Below, piece after piece: positions 12,666 through 24,785 of a stretch of DNA of 64,000 bases (within the stretch, counting starts at the first letter, position 1; each line of letters starts with the position of its first letter). The notes beneath the pieces were generated by a model. The model was not told the DNA's origin, searched no databases, and saw nothing but the letters and a program-made list of their open reading frames with translations. A program made the position numbers and the translations under genes. The stretch is from NCBI RefSeq assembly GCF_963676685.1, contig NC_092346.1, forward strand, positions 79,685,821-79,749,820. Direction: 5' to 3'. The stretch is from Mytilus edulis. Taxonomy: Eukaryota; Mollusca; Bivalvia; Mytilida; Mytilidae.

Positions 12666-13676
12666 TGTATACTAGCACAATGATAATGGACATCATACTA
12701 AACTCCGAATTATACACAAGAAACTAAAATTAAAATTTTCAAACTTATAGTAATTCTATAAAGTTGACTGTGACCATGTTTTGTTCCATTGGAAACAGTA
12801 GTTACATTTTAGATTGCTTTAAACATGAATAAACGACTACGACGGACGACAGCCGATGGATACTAAGTAACAGCAAAATTTCACACTGACCCTTTGAGCC
12901 AGTTGAGGTAAAACGGGAAGGGAACATTTATCAATATGACACCCAAAATATCTGCTTAAAAAACGATTAACATTTTTACAAATTTCACGTTTACATATGA
13001 GTGTATTCAGTAACATTACATATTTTTGTTTATGCAAAATCATCTAACCTTTTCTACTGATGTACATTAACCGTAACTTTATTTTCGTCATATAAATCAG
13101 ATAATAACATGTTTTTAAACGAGTTTTACTACTGTAACAGTTTATAAATATAATAAATTGTGATAAACAAAACGGAAGTGACTCAAGTTGGTACTGAAAA
13201 AACACACTTATATTAAAGTTATTTAAGATGCTATGTGTTTTTATGTGGAAAACATAAGTATGACAGGGAAAACTCACTAAATGCAAGTACAATTAAATTA
13301 ACCTTTCATGGTAGTGAATCAAACAGTGAGATTTCAATATAAAATAAGGAGATTGTTTAGGATTGCTTATCAGACACATATTCAGCAATATTCAAATGGA
13401 ATATACATGAGGAATAATAGGACACCGTACGGTCTTCAATAAGGAGGAAAACCCATACAGTAAAATATTGTCGGCTCAGATCTATTTCGGCTCTCTTGGT
13501 ATGTTACTATGATTTAAATAATTTCTGCAAACAATTCATTATGTTTGGAATTGTATTGTAATCACAAGTCATGTGATTAGTAGACATGTCATCGGAAGCT
13601 TTTTTTTTAGTGTAATCCGGTTGTCGGATATGTAAATGGATCATACAAAATGTTTTTTCGTCTTAACTAAATTACG
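12666..13676. other. Upstream region of receptor gene 1
   Basis: No ORF of interest. A degenerate family-1 piece (CACCGTACGGTCTTCAATAA) lies at about 13421-13442. TATAAAG at 13677-13683 lies 131-137 bases before the preferred start codon and could be a TATA box, but this is weak. Confidence 0.35.
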
Positions 13677-13813
13677 TATAAAGCGTATGAATATACTCAT
13701 AATTGGTACGCTTATACTTACTATATGTATACGAATTTTCACTAATATTACGCATTGTTCCAATTATACATTGTAATTTAAGGAGTTTGATAATCAACAG
13801 ACTTAGGCTGTCA

Positions 13814-15442
13814 ATGATGAATCTTCAATTCACATTATTAGAAACTTTGATACATTTTACCATTGTAATTTCGCGTTTGACTTTGGATAATGTTAACATG
13901 ACAAATATCATAAATCAGTATTCATCACTTTGCGGACCTTACTTCGATGAAAACAAGAAAACAATGCACTCTCCACAAATACCATGGGAATATAATATGT
14001 GTCCGGTATGTTATAACGATAGCCGTTGTTATATTAACGATAACTGTTGTCCTCAGCAAGGATTGAAATATAAAAAGACGGAGTGTTTGACAGCAATTGT
14101 TCACTCACCAAACAATATTTCAACTTTTGGATATGAATATGAAATGGTGAATACTTGCCCGAATGGCAATGTTGACAGTATGTTCAACGAATGTACAAAG
14201 CCACGTGATATTTACGATATAATAAGATATCCTCCAGTAACTGATCAGACATATACGTCGTTTAAAAATCAGTTTTGCGCTATGTGTAACAATATTAAAG
14301 AGTTTACCCCTTGGAAGATAGATGTACAGTGTGATATAAAATATGACATAGTTACCACTTTAAACGACATTGTCGAAAAAGCACTCCAGAACAATTGTAT
14401 AATATCGTTTGTTCCAAGTAAAAAAATGTACAATAATGTGAAAACATGTACAGGTCATCAATTTATTGAAGCATGCAATGTTACAGGGACGTTGGATAAT
14501 TATGACAGAGATATTGACTTTGCATGTCAAACAATGACTAATCCTTTCCCGCCATATAAAAACATCTTCTGCCACATTTGCAATCCTCCCGAAAAGACAA
14601 GTGAACGACAGATCACTTCATGCAATGAAACTGGACTTTGGACCACATACGCAAGGGATATAGAAAAGGCTTGTAATGCTTACGTTAATGTTGCAACGAC
14701 ATTTCCTTACAAGAATATATATTGCTACATATGTAATACGAATGAAAGTGTGATATTGAGAAATAAAAACATGTACACAGTGGATTTACCAATAGAAGAT
14801 ATCGTTACGTATAACTGGTACACGAATCTTGTTGCTTATAGCTGGAGGTACGTTTATGAAAGTGAGATTACATTCACAGACGGCACTAAACGTTGCAAGA
14901 TCTTATACAGAACACTGAAGTACAGATTTGATTGTAATTTTCCCATTCCCTTTAATTTATTGAATCACAATATGTCTAATCTACAGTTTTCTCAAGTTCA
15001 GTCTTATCATTGCAATTTGACCGGAATCGATGAGCAATATAGAAATATTACCTTGTGCAAAAAGGACAGATGGAATTTAACATATTGTGAAACTGATAGT
15101 GAGTTTGAATTACAATGGGCTTGTGAAACCCAGTTACGCGGTATAGTTATACACAGTGATAAACTATCTTACCACTACACAGAATGTGGAACCCATCTGA
15201 AAGATTTTTTAGTTTATAATCATGGCATACCAGTAGAAATAGAACAGTATGTAAAGGAAAATTTAGCTTGTGATTTATTTAACTGTATGGATGATCGCAA
15301 TTTGTACCCTTTACAATACATCTTATGTAATTGTTGTTCTGTGCCAACGACCCATTCACCTGGTTCAGGTACTTGGGATATATTTAGTCGCAAATACTTC
15401 ACTGCTGACTGTAAATTGAACGAGATTTATGATACTCTTAAG
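13814..15442 (+). CDS. Receptor gene 1, exon 1: signal peptide and cysteine-rich ectodomain
   Basis: This exon encodes residues 1-543 of a 1047-aa seven-transmembrane receptor; the second exon is 16311-17825. The frame is open from 13703, but only with a TTG. The ATG at 13814 (or 13817) is preferred because it is followed by a hydrophobic signal-peptide-like segment (residues 4-22) and aligns with the starts of the two sister copies. C63-P-V-C66...C72...C78-C79 resembles half of a somatomedin-B fold. Two copies of a module follow at about residues 219-262 and 268-312: C-N-x-T-G-x-x..DI(D/E)xAC..(F/Y)PYKNI(F/Y)C-x-I-CN. There are many N-x-S/T sites. The exon ends AAG|GTAAAT in phase 0. It is the extracellular ligand-binding part by position; the ligand is unknown. 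Confidence 0.85.
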
Positions 15443-16310
15443 GTAAATTATTTCTTATGATTATGTTCATTTGAAAAATGTGCACCTCTATTGTACAGTA
15501 ATAGAATCCTTCAAATTTTTCTTCTTCAATTTTATGTTGAATGAATACAATGTTTCTAACGGAAGAAACTGTACAAATGGCAATTATTTTTTGAAAACTG
15601 CATAAGTTTTTATGATTTGCTGTCTAATTAGAAATAAGTATGATTATAGGAAACTGATAATGTCAAAAACTTCATTTACATTAATTTTTACAGGTTTTAT
15701 TTCAATTGTAAGCGGTAATTCAGATGCATAAGCTTCTTTTTTTTTTGGTTTGCACTCATTTTTACTAAAAATCAAGGAAACATTGCTAGCAGTCAAAAAC
15801 ACGCTTTAAATATTCAAAATGCACTAGATACGTAACTGTGAATCTCTCTGCTTATAGTTTAAATTGTTTGCATACATGATTTTATTATAAAGAAGACAGA
15901 ATATGCAATTAAGCTGATATCTAGAAAAATATACAATTTCTCGTCTTTGACCTTTGATCTCGATTTGACGGAAATTGCACCTTCCGATTTTTTAAGACCA
16001 GGCAAAACAATTAGTACAGATGTAAGTATATATTATAGCCGTGTGTTAGGTGTGTGAATCAAACATTCAATTTGATAGTCACTCCCCTTATACGAAACAC
16101 TGGATTGAACATGCATATTCTGACTAGCTGCGTATCTCACACATCAAAACGAGTGACACCTGAACATGGGTCGTACTGCTAGATGGACCTTGGTAAACAT
16201 AATACATGTACTTTATTTCAGCAAAAACTATGGTTTCTCGGAAACTACAAATCGAGTGTTATGGTATTAATACATACAATTTTACTATTTCAACTTTTTT
16301 TTAATTTTAG
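15443..16310 (+). other. Intron of receptor gene 1
   Basis: GT at 15443 and AG at 16309-16310, the latter preceded by a T-rich tract. It joins phase 0 to phase 0. The position is the same as in the two sister copies, so the intron predates the duplications. No mobile element was recognised inside. Confidence 0.85.
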
Positions 16311-17825
16311 CAAAGATGTCGCCAAACTGACTGTTTTCCAGGAAAACAAATGATAGGAGGTAGTTGTGAACAGTATTTACCAACACCGTTATATTCTCAA
16401 CCACTTGCATATGTGTTTCCGTTTGTGTTAACATCAAGATATAGTCATTCAGAAATAACACAGATTTTACAGAAGGATTCCGATGAAATGCTCTCATTTT
16501 CAACTTCGTTGTGTATTAAACCAAAAGCCAAATCAATTTCCTACTTTGTTCGAATTGATATAATGATATCAAGTTATGAATATATTGCAGACATAGAAGA
16601 AATTCTAATAGATTACTCTTCTCGTCTTTTAAAAAGTTTAAGCAAAAGGAATATAACTGTAAAATACGATTATCAGTCAATTTTAACTGAGAAAAATATG
16701 GAGTTCGAAAATATTACAGCTTGTGTAAATAGGAACCGCTCTCTTATATCAAATTTGTTAGTATGTCGACATGTTTTATTTACACAAAGTGAGTATAGAT
16801 TATCCCAAAAAAACAATGAAATAATTTTAGACGATTATGACGCAAAGTTTCAATTTTATCAATATCATGTAGACTCTGAAAAAATCTTGAGAATATGCAT
16901 TGAGGATTTTTATCGTATTGTTAACTTAGATGACAAAAACGACGTCGTATATTTGGCAATAATGATAACTTGCACTGTTATTTCAGTCCTGTGCCTATTG
17001 GCGACTTTAATAACATACTGTTTATTTTCCGCACTTAAAACTCTACCGGGAAAGAATATTATGAGCTTAGTTTTTTCTCTTCTTATATACAATATACTTT
17101 ATTTGATATTAATCCTCGTCGATGCTGCAGATACAACAGTGTGTCAGGTTATCGGTATAGTTACCCATTTCTTTCTGCTATCTACCTTCGGATGTTTTAC
17201 CATGGGCACGGTTCATATGTTCAGAATATTTGGACACGATAGTCTTTCGTCTACTCTAAAAGCTAATCAAAGTAAATATACTTTTAAGATATACACTGCT
17301 TCCGCTTATGGTTCTGCCGCTACAATAGTAGTCATAAACATAACTGTTTTGCACATTTCCACAGGAACATTTACTGGATATGGATATAATAATAAATGCT
17401 TTATTTCAAATGTTCAGAGCTTTATTGCGACAGTTTTGGTACCACTAATTATCACATTTATCATAAACATAATATTATATTCAATAACGACGTACAAACT
17501 ATACAAGAAAATTTATTCGAATTCGGCTGTATCTGCAGTTTCTAAAACAAATAAAAAAGAAATAAGCATCTTTATTAAACTTTTCACAACAACTGGTTGT
17601 TCCTGGATATTGTTGCTTATTAATTTTTTCGTCAATAAGACACCAATTTCATTAGCAATAGCCGTTTTAAATGGGTTTCAAGGACTCTACATTTTTATAG
17701 CTTACATTTTCAATGAACGTATATACCGAATGTATAAATCTGAGATAATTGGATTAACTGCTCGAAAATCGCAGTCAACAATTATGACATCACTTCCGCC
17801 TTCCCAACAAACAAGTTCAGAATAG
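16311..17825 (+). CDS. Receptor gene 1, exon 2: secretin/Methuselah-like 7TM domain
   Basis: Encodes residues 544-1047 plus stop. It begins QRCRQTDCFPGKQ, completing a C-x-(7)-C-F-x-G pattern shared with the other copies. Before the first helix there is LLVCRHVLFTQSEY...LRICIEDF but no classical GPS (HLT) cleavage motif, so autoproteolysis is not expected. Seven hydrophobic helices run from about residue 754 to 1010. Family marks are PGKNIMSLVFSLL (TM2), a cysteine before TM3 (TTVCQVIG) with a partner in loop 2 (NNKCFIS), GCSWILLLINFF (TM6) and LNGFQGLYIFIAYIFNERIY (TM7). The C-tail is short and Ser/Thr-rich. This fits class B / Methuselah-like or adhesion-type GPCRs, probably signalling at the plasma membrane; G-protein coupling is inferred. 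Confidence 0.85.
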   Translation, partial: QRCRQTDCFPGKQMIGGSCEQYLPTPLYSQPLAYVFPFVLTSRYSHSEITQILQKDSDEMLSFSTSLCIKPKAKSISYFVRIDIMISSYEYIADIEEILIDYSSRLLKSLSKRNITVKYDYQSILTEKNMEFENITACVNRNRSLISNLLVCRHVLFTQSEYRLSQKNNEIILDDYDAKFQFYQYHVDSEKILRICIEDFYRIVNLDDKNDVVYLAIMITCTVISVLCLLATLITYCLFSALKTLPGKNIMSLVFSLLIYNILYLILILVDAADTTVCQVIGIVTHFFLLSTFGCFTMGTVHMFRIFGHDSLSSTLKANQSKYTFKIYTASAYGSAATIVVINITVLHISTGTFTGYGYNNKCFISNVQSFIATVLVPLIITFIINIILYSITTYKLYKKIYSNSAVSAVSKTNKKEISIFIKLFTTTGCSWILLLINFFVNKTPISLAIAVLNGFQGLYIFIAYIFNERIYRMYKSEIIGLTARKSQSTIMTSLPPSQQTSSE

Positions 17826-17929
17826 GATTGTATATACTGTGCATGGTGGTTAGAAAAGTAAAAACGTGCCACTTGTAAATAATATTTAGTATGGAGTTCA
17901 TTATCACTGAACTAGAATATATATTTGTT

Positions 17930-18075
17930 TAGGGGCCAGCTGAAGGACGCCTCCGGGTGCGGGAATTTCTCGCTGCATTGAAGAACTGTTGGCGACCTTC
18001 TGCTGTTGCCTTTTCTATGGTCGGGTTGTTGTCTCTTTGGCACATTCCCCATTTCCATTCTCAATTTAATTTTAT
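17930..18075 (-). repeat. Dispersed repeat family 3, inverted copy
   Basis: Lies 105 bases after the receptor 1 stop codon, so probably within or just beyond its 3' UTR. It is the reverse complement of 12530-12665. Its end (ATTTCCATTCTCAATTT) is the 17-mer that also occurs at the frameshift in the second receptor copy. Confidence 0.7.
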
Positions 18076-18559
18076 ACTGCATTTCTATACCTTAGAACCA
18101 ATTGAAACCATAATACTTTTACTTTTAAGTATTTTCACACAAAGTTTTTCATCAAATGTTATATCGTATACTAATGTGAATAAAAATATTGAATCTTTAT
18201 TCCTTTTTTTTTTAAAGATTTTTAGAATGCGGGATATGTAGAGTACACTTCCATGAGACAAAATGGAATCAAAAGAACTTTCCATCAATAATAATAGTCA
18301 ATAATAATAGACAGATAGATAAACAAAAACACACATAATACCACACAAAAAAACCTTTATTTGTATGCGTTCGATGCGATTTTAATGATTTACCTTCATA
18401 AGGAACGATCAAAGACACATATGTGATAGCCCAGGAAGTTTGAGAACCGAAACAGTGGAAAAGTTATTTGACCAAAAAGAACCTTAAATAATAGACAAAT
18501 CTATTGCAGGTTACCATTGTCTAGGAGAGCTCAAACATAAAACTTTTGAATTCAAACGG

Positions 18560-18770
18560 AAAATTTGTGAAAGGTTTGTCATTAATCATTTCAGTATCGG
18601 GGTAATGACTACAGAGTTGATGATACCCTCTGGGACTAATGGTCTACCAACAGTGTAATCAATCCAATACTGTAAAAATTGTTAACTTTACGTTATAAAT
18701 TGCATGCCAAAATCAAAAGCTCAAACACATCAAACGAATGGACAACAACTAGCATATTCCTGACTTGTAC
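18560..18770 (+). repeat. Fragments of two dispersed repeats
   Basis: 18590-18680 resembles the 'GATACCCTCGGGGACGAAACG' block seen at 26645-26705. 18715-18770 is the CAAACACATCAAACGAATGG repeat. Confidence 0.5.
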
Positions 18771-19090
18771 AATATAAAAAGAAGATGTTGTATGATTGCC
18801 AATGAGACAACTGTCCACAAGAGACCAAAATGACACAGACATTAACAACTATAGGTCACCGTACGACCGTCAACAATGAGCAAAGCCCATACCGCATAGT
18901 CAGCTATACATGTAAAAGGCCCCGATAAGACAATGTAAAACAATTCAAACGAGAAAACTAACGGCCTTATTTAGATAAAAAAATGAACGAAAAACAAATA
19001 GGTAACACATAAACAAACGACAACCACTGAATTACAGGCTCCTGACAAGCATTTGTAAAGTAGAAAAGGTGGATTAAACCTGATTTTATA
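18771..19090 (+). repeat. SINE-like dispersed repeat family 1, long copy
   Basis: AAAAAGAAGATGTTGTATGA ... ATGAGACAACTGTCCACAAG ... GGTCACCGTACG ... CCCATACCGCATAGTCAGCT ... AATTCAAACGAGAAAACTAA. Other copies: 25936-26130, 32750-32812, 42965-43135, and inverted near 32085-32170 and 34855-34945. No strict polymerase III boxes were seen, so the SINE label is tentative. Confidence 0.7.
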
Positions 19091-19825
19091 AAACAATGTC
19101 AAATTATCTAAAGTCAACTATGCATGAGGGAGTTGAAATCTTATTTTCTTAATAATTTTCTTAATTTATAAACGAACGATTTTGAGAATTTTTTTTAATT
19201 ATAAATATGTAGGTACCGACGTACTAACACTTGTTATAATTTTGGAGACTGATAGCCTAACAACCATAGTAAAGACACTGTGCTGTACAAAAACACTGAT
19301 ATCAGGATGATTAATACTAAATTCCTTGAAATATACTATAAAAATATTGTAATTTTGACGAAGGTTAAAATACTTACCAATCAGATAAAGCAGATAACAT
19401 CGATAATGATCAAATTGTCCTTCTCCAACAGTAACACTAGTTAAACACTTAAACTTCAACGAATCATCATTATTTTAATGATTGAATGCGGTTTTTCATT
19501 AATGTAAGAAATTAGCAAAACAAAAAGATTTTTTTACAGAGACTGGAATATTGGTTTCATCTGTTTTGACGAAATACTTTAAACTTGGATGCATAAAAAA
19601 TGAAATAGTTTCAGTTTTCAAATTGACTTCTATCTATTTTTGTGACATTTCAGCTAACCTGTGTAATAACCAAATCTCACTTAATATCATATGCATGAAT
19701 TATTGATTTAACAGCAATACCGAAAAAGAAAGACTGATATCTAGCTTTTAAAATGTCGCCATATTGGATTAGAAGTAAAACCAACTCTAATGCAAACAAA
19801 AAATTATCTAAAACAGGCATTATCA

Positions 19826-20060
19826 ATTGCGAAAGAGGGTCGAAAGATACCAGAGGAAGAGTCAAACTCATAAATCGAAAAAGACAAACAGACAAATAAT
19901 TGTACACAAGAAACAACATAGAACACTTAAGACTGAGCAACACGAACCCCACCAAAAATTTGGGTTGATCTCAGGTGTTCCGGAAAGGTATGCAGATCCT
20001 GCTCCACATGTGGCACCCGTCGTGTTGCTCATGTTATCACAAACCCGGTAAATAGTCGAA
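19826..20060 (-). repeat. Retroelement 3' tail copy
   Basis: GAGGGTCGAAAGATACCAGA ... CAGATCCTGCTCCACATGTG ... CCGGTAAATAGTC, in the same orientation as 10301-10620, so its RT should lie to the right on the minus strand. The adjacent RT remnant is instead on the plus strand. Confidence 0.75.
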
Positions 20061-20129
20061 GATGCTTAATTCTTTAGTGAAAAACATAATTGTTACGTTT
20101 AGAGGACGTGATTTCTATAACAAATTATC

Positions 20130-20640
20130 GGTTTTCCCATGGGAAATAATTGTGCCCTCTTCTTTCCGTCTTGCTCCTTTATTCAAATAATGGAGCTTCT
20201 TCAGGAGAATGAAAAGAAGCAAGCATTATCCTTCAAGTTTCGATATATAGATGATAAGTTTTGTAACTATGTCGAACGTATCTACCTCTTCGAACTTGAC
20301 ATTAAGAGACTAGAAACATTTAAGCATGTTCAATACCTTGTCTTGCTTCTAGAAATGGACAGCACGGGTCGTTTGAAAACGAATATTTACAGCATAAGAG
20401 ACAATTTCAACTGCCAATGAATTCCATCTTTCTATGTAGCATATTTCAGCAGTGCCAGCATATGGAGTAAATATTTCCAAGTTGATATGATATTCCAGAG
20501 TTGCATTTCCTATATTGATTTACTAGTACTTGATAGAGAGTAAGAGCTTACAAGAATCACATGTTTTAACTGTTGGACGTAGGAGACTACATAGAATTGA
20601 CTGCAACAGCTAAAAAAATGTTACAGTTATTTCCCGTTAA
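20130..20640 (+). pseudogene. RT fragment, plus strand
   Basis: The frame 20139-20420 reads MGNNCALFFPSCSF (a degraded GTNCAPLLADLF-type box), then FKFRYIDDKFCNYVERIY, then VQYLVLLLEMDSTGRLKTN. These match the catalytic core of the RT at 10617-11240. 20430-20640 continues the homology with stops. The copy is truncated and dead, and its orientation disagrees with the tail at 19826-20060. Confidence 0.65.
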
Positions 20641-22589
20641 GGACATGCTACACAAAACAATGTTTATAATGATATATTTCATCGTAAAAAATGTTAGTGT
20701 TGTTTGAACGCATTTAATATAAAACGACCTACCTTTATTAACTGTCAGGTAAGAAAATTAAGATTTTTTGTGAAATTCTAAAATTTTAACTAAAGAATTG
20801 GAATGCAATTATTACACTTTATAAATTTTCATTTTGATACATAAAATTTTATATATATTCTTGTTTTCCCATTGATATCATAAAGTTGCAGAAGTCATTG
20901 TGAATAATTTGAAATGCTATTTCCATTTCTGTTCGGCATTCTGCTCCAGCATAGCTCTGTAACAGCTGTTTTGAACCTTGGTCATATTAACGTAACACAC
21001 ATTTTATACCAATACTCAATGTTGTGTGGACATACATTCTCAGAACAAGGAAACCAAATGGTTATGCCAGAAATTTCACAGGAATTTTATATGTGCCCAT
21101 TATGTAAAAGTGATGACCTATGCTATTTAAACGACAACTGCTGTCCAGATAAAGGGATAAACTTACATGAAAAATACCAGACTGAGTGTTCGAATTTAAT
21201 CACTTATTTACCTGATAATATATCGTATTTTGGTGATGAATATAAAATAATACACAATTGTCCCAAGGGAACAGATAAAAATATCACAAATAAATGTACA
21301 AAGTCACGTAATGTGTACGAAACTATACAACACCCTCCAGTTACATCTAATAAGACTTCACTGTCGTTTAAAAATAACTTTTGCGCATTATGTAATAATG
21401 TATCTGAATATATATCATGGAAAGTAAATATTTCATGCGACTCAACGTTTGAAATGTATTCCACTCTATATGATATTGTTAAAAAGGCAATTTCCATTCT
21501 CAATTTTAATTAAAGACGAATGTCTAATTTCCTTTGTTCCAAGCGAAAAAATCATAGGTAAAGCTGCAAAGTGTAAAAAGCCGCAACTTATAAAGACATG
21601 TGACATCACCGGAACATGGCGTCAATATGACAAAGACATTGAACATGCCTGTAAAACGCTCGATAGTTCATACCCACCATACAATAATATATTTTGCTTC
21701 ATGTGCAATCCACCTCAAAAATCAAACTTACTCGAAGTTTCAACCTGCAACAAAACAGGACTTTAGAAGATTAAAGACAAAGATATAAAAAGCGCTTGTC
21801 TAAATGGTGGAATGATAGAAGCGACACATCCGTATAGGCATATATATTGCTACATATATGTAATACACAAGAAAGCACGATAATTAGGAATAAGGAGTTA
21901 TACTCAGTACATATGTCTAGAGGAGGTATTATAAGTTATTACTTGTATCCTGATGACGCGCTTGATCTTAGGTATGAACCAGTGTCAGCGAACCGTATCA
22001 GTTCATTATCAAGTTCTAAAATTCTGTGCTAAAAACGTTACAAAAAATGGAAGTATAATATTGATTGCAAGTTACCTCTTCCATTCAGTGTTTTGAGTTT
22101 TAGTATCTCAAATTTATTAAGTCTTGGTGATCAATTTCAGTGCAATTTAACTAAAAATATCCAAAGGAATTTTACACTGTGCAGAAAACATAAAAGAAAT
22201 CAAACCATGTGTGAACCAGAAAGCGATATAAATGTTCAATCAGCATGTGAAACGATGTCGAACGAAATCGTTATAAAAAGTATGACACAAAACTACATAT
22301 ACCGGTATAAAGTATGCGGGAATCAGTTTGAAGGGAAATGATATATTTCAACGATAAACCAGTTGAGTTGAAACAGTTTACACAGGAAAACATTGAATGC
22401 TATCTATTTAACTGTATGGATGGTCAGGTTATTTATCCGTTACTGTATTTCTTTTGTAACTGCTGCACTGAGAGGGACAGGTTTACTGATATAATAAGTT
22501 TAACACCCGCGTCTGACATTTGGGACATATTTAATCGCAAATATTACACACCACTTTGCAAACACAACGAAATTTACGATTCTGCTCAG

Positions 22590-23318
22590 GTAAACACATT
22601 ATTCTCAATTTGTTCAATGATAACATACAGTTGAATCTGACGATACATTACAATACTGCATGCAACATAATTATACTCTTAAAAATCAATTGAAACATGA
22701 CATAGATAGATATCAGAAGATGTATTATGGGTGTCAATGAGCCAACTCTCCATCCAAGTCACAACTTGTAAAAATAAACCATTATAGGTCAAAGAACGGC
22801 CTTCAACACGGAGCCTTGGTTCACACTGAATTCTGTCTGTCTCTTTCTTCTTTAAGCCATGCCACTGTTTGTTTGGACTTATGAGTTCGAATGCCCCTTT
22901 TGTATATCTCACCTATCTTTTTCCACTACGTTTCTGAACACTAGTAGGCAATTAAAATTTGAAATGTGTATCATGGTTTATATTCTCTCTTTCATTTTTA
23001 TTTTTCTATTGAAAAAAACTGTTTTTTCTTATAATTTTTGTTATAATAAGATGTCAGAGAATGTGAATTTTCATATACATAATCTTTTTTTTTTAGCAAA
23101 TTGTAGTAATAACTGATGCATAAAAAAAGAAAATCACAAAAATACTGAACTGAGGAAAATTCAAAGAGGAAAGTCCCTAATCAAATGGCCAAACCAAAAT
23201 CTGAAACACATCAAACGAATGGATAACAACTGTCATATTCACACAAGACATTTTTCTTTGCATGTGCACTAGTCATTATTCTTTTACCTCATATAGCTGG
23301 TTTTATTTTTAATTTCAG
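22590..23318 (+). other. Intron of receptor copy 2
   Basis: 22690-22860 holds a degenerate family-1 repeat (GAAGATGTATTATGGGTGTC ... GAACGGCCTTCAACAC). 23150-23250 holds the CACATCAAACGAATGGATAA repeat. The polypyrimidine tract before the acceptor is intact. Confidence 0.6.
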
Positions 23319-24020
23319 GAAAAATGTCGCAAAATTGGATGTTTCAAAGGAAAGCAGTTAATTGGTGAACAATGTGAACCATATTTGCATGCATCTTTGT
23401 ATAATCGACCGTTTGGATATACATTTCCATATAGGTTTGCCACTACGGGTATTCGTGAAGAAATTTCACATATTTACAAAACGATTTGAAGGAAATATTC
23501 AGTTTGCAATCCATTATTTGCATTGAGCCTAGAAATAAAACAGAAGATTCTTACTATACATACACCGATGTTTTTGGAGACAAAACGATTTTAGAGAGCG
23601 AAAAAATCCTAATAAATTATACACTAAAGGCAAATCAAAATAAATCATTGATCTGGTTGTATATCGTTTCTACTTACGTCTCTGCAGCTGTTATTGTTTG
23701 TCAGCATTATAGTCATATACATTGTAACAGCCAAGTCCACTGGGTATGGACGTAATGGAAAATGTTTCATCTCACGGTTAGAAAGCTTTGTCGCAACAGA
23801 GTTGACACCATTAATTGCAACATTTACTATCAATATCATTTTATATACAATAACAGTGTATAGACTATTCATAAGAACTACTTTACATTTAACCCTATCT
23901 GATACTAGAAACAATAAAATGGAAGTAGGTATTTTCATTAAACTTTTCGTTAATACTGGATGTTCGTGGATATTATTGCTCGTTAATTTCTTCGTTAATT
24001 ACACCCCAGCTCCTTTGTTC

Positions 24021-24785
24021 TAACAGGGGTGATCTGAGCCGGATCACCCCTACCAGATCACCCTAGTTTGAGTTTCTTTGTTATGCATGCTTTCCTTTGT
24101 TCTGTAACATTTTGGCGGGAATGTCAAATCCACTATAAAACTTATAATTAATTATACGGAAAAGACTATCTATCAAAATTCACGTAGAAAAAATCCAGTG
24201 TATATGCTGGGATTCGAACTCAATACCTTTAGCATATAAAGCCACGACACATACCACTACACCAGGACGACTGGATACGAAATAATAGTAATTTGACATA
24301 CTTAAAGGAAGCAAGATCTTTTTTATAAGTGGGGCGAGTTGTCAGACCTTTATTCGGTGGGTTTTTAACCTTTTTCGTTAATTAGTGAGTTTTCGGACTG
24401 ATTGTTCAATATGATTTTACACTTTTTCCAAGTGGGGCAAGTCGGTAAACAAGAGTGGGACGATATTTTTATAAAGTGGCGATGTAGTGTGGGCCGATTG
24501 GCAAGTGGGGCGAGTTGACATTGTTTGATATCTACTCATCGTGTTTGGGGGTCAAAAAGGGTATACATCATATAGTAATATATAAAGTATATTGTTATGG
24601 TTGTGTGGCGTTTTAAACTAGATTTTATGAATTGTAAATGGTTTTTCATCTGATCTAAAACAGCTGGGATGTAAAATAGTTATCCCAGTCGGACTTGGTG
24701 TGTCAGTGTTAGATCACCCTCTGGCCTCCGGCCATCGGGGGGATCTTACACTGACACACCGCGTCCTTGTGGGATAACTATTAAT
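24021..24785. mobile_element. Non-autonomous element inserted in the receptor copy 2 exon
   Basis: Interrupts the frame between VNYTPAPLF and IYAVIAGLNG. The left end has a hairpin, AGGGGTGATC(7)GATCACCCCT, at 24025-24051. The right end has a 108-bp hairpin at 24675-24782 whose ~45-base arms (AATAGTTATCCCA ... GGTGTGTCAGTGTTAGATC) pair with few mismatches. GATCACCC words recur near both ends. The interior has a tRNA-like stretch (24208-24275, minus) and AGTGGGGCGAGTTG-type repeats (24330-24520). There is no transposase ORF. Exact edges and target duplication are unresolved. Confidence 0.6.

Noticed and set aside
13703-13813. Upstream extension of receptor 1 (37 extra residues from a TTG)
   Set aside because: TTG is not a normal start in animals. 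The ATG at 13814/13817 begins a signal peptide and aligns with the starts of both sister copies.
24021-24785. Helitron interpretation of the insertion in receptor copy 2
   Set aside because: No TC start or CTRR end with adjacent hairpin at the inferred edges, and no A/T insertion site evident.
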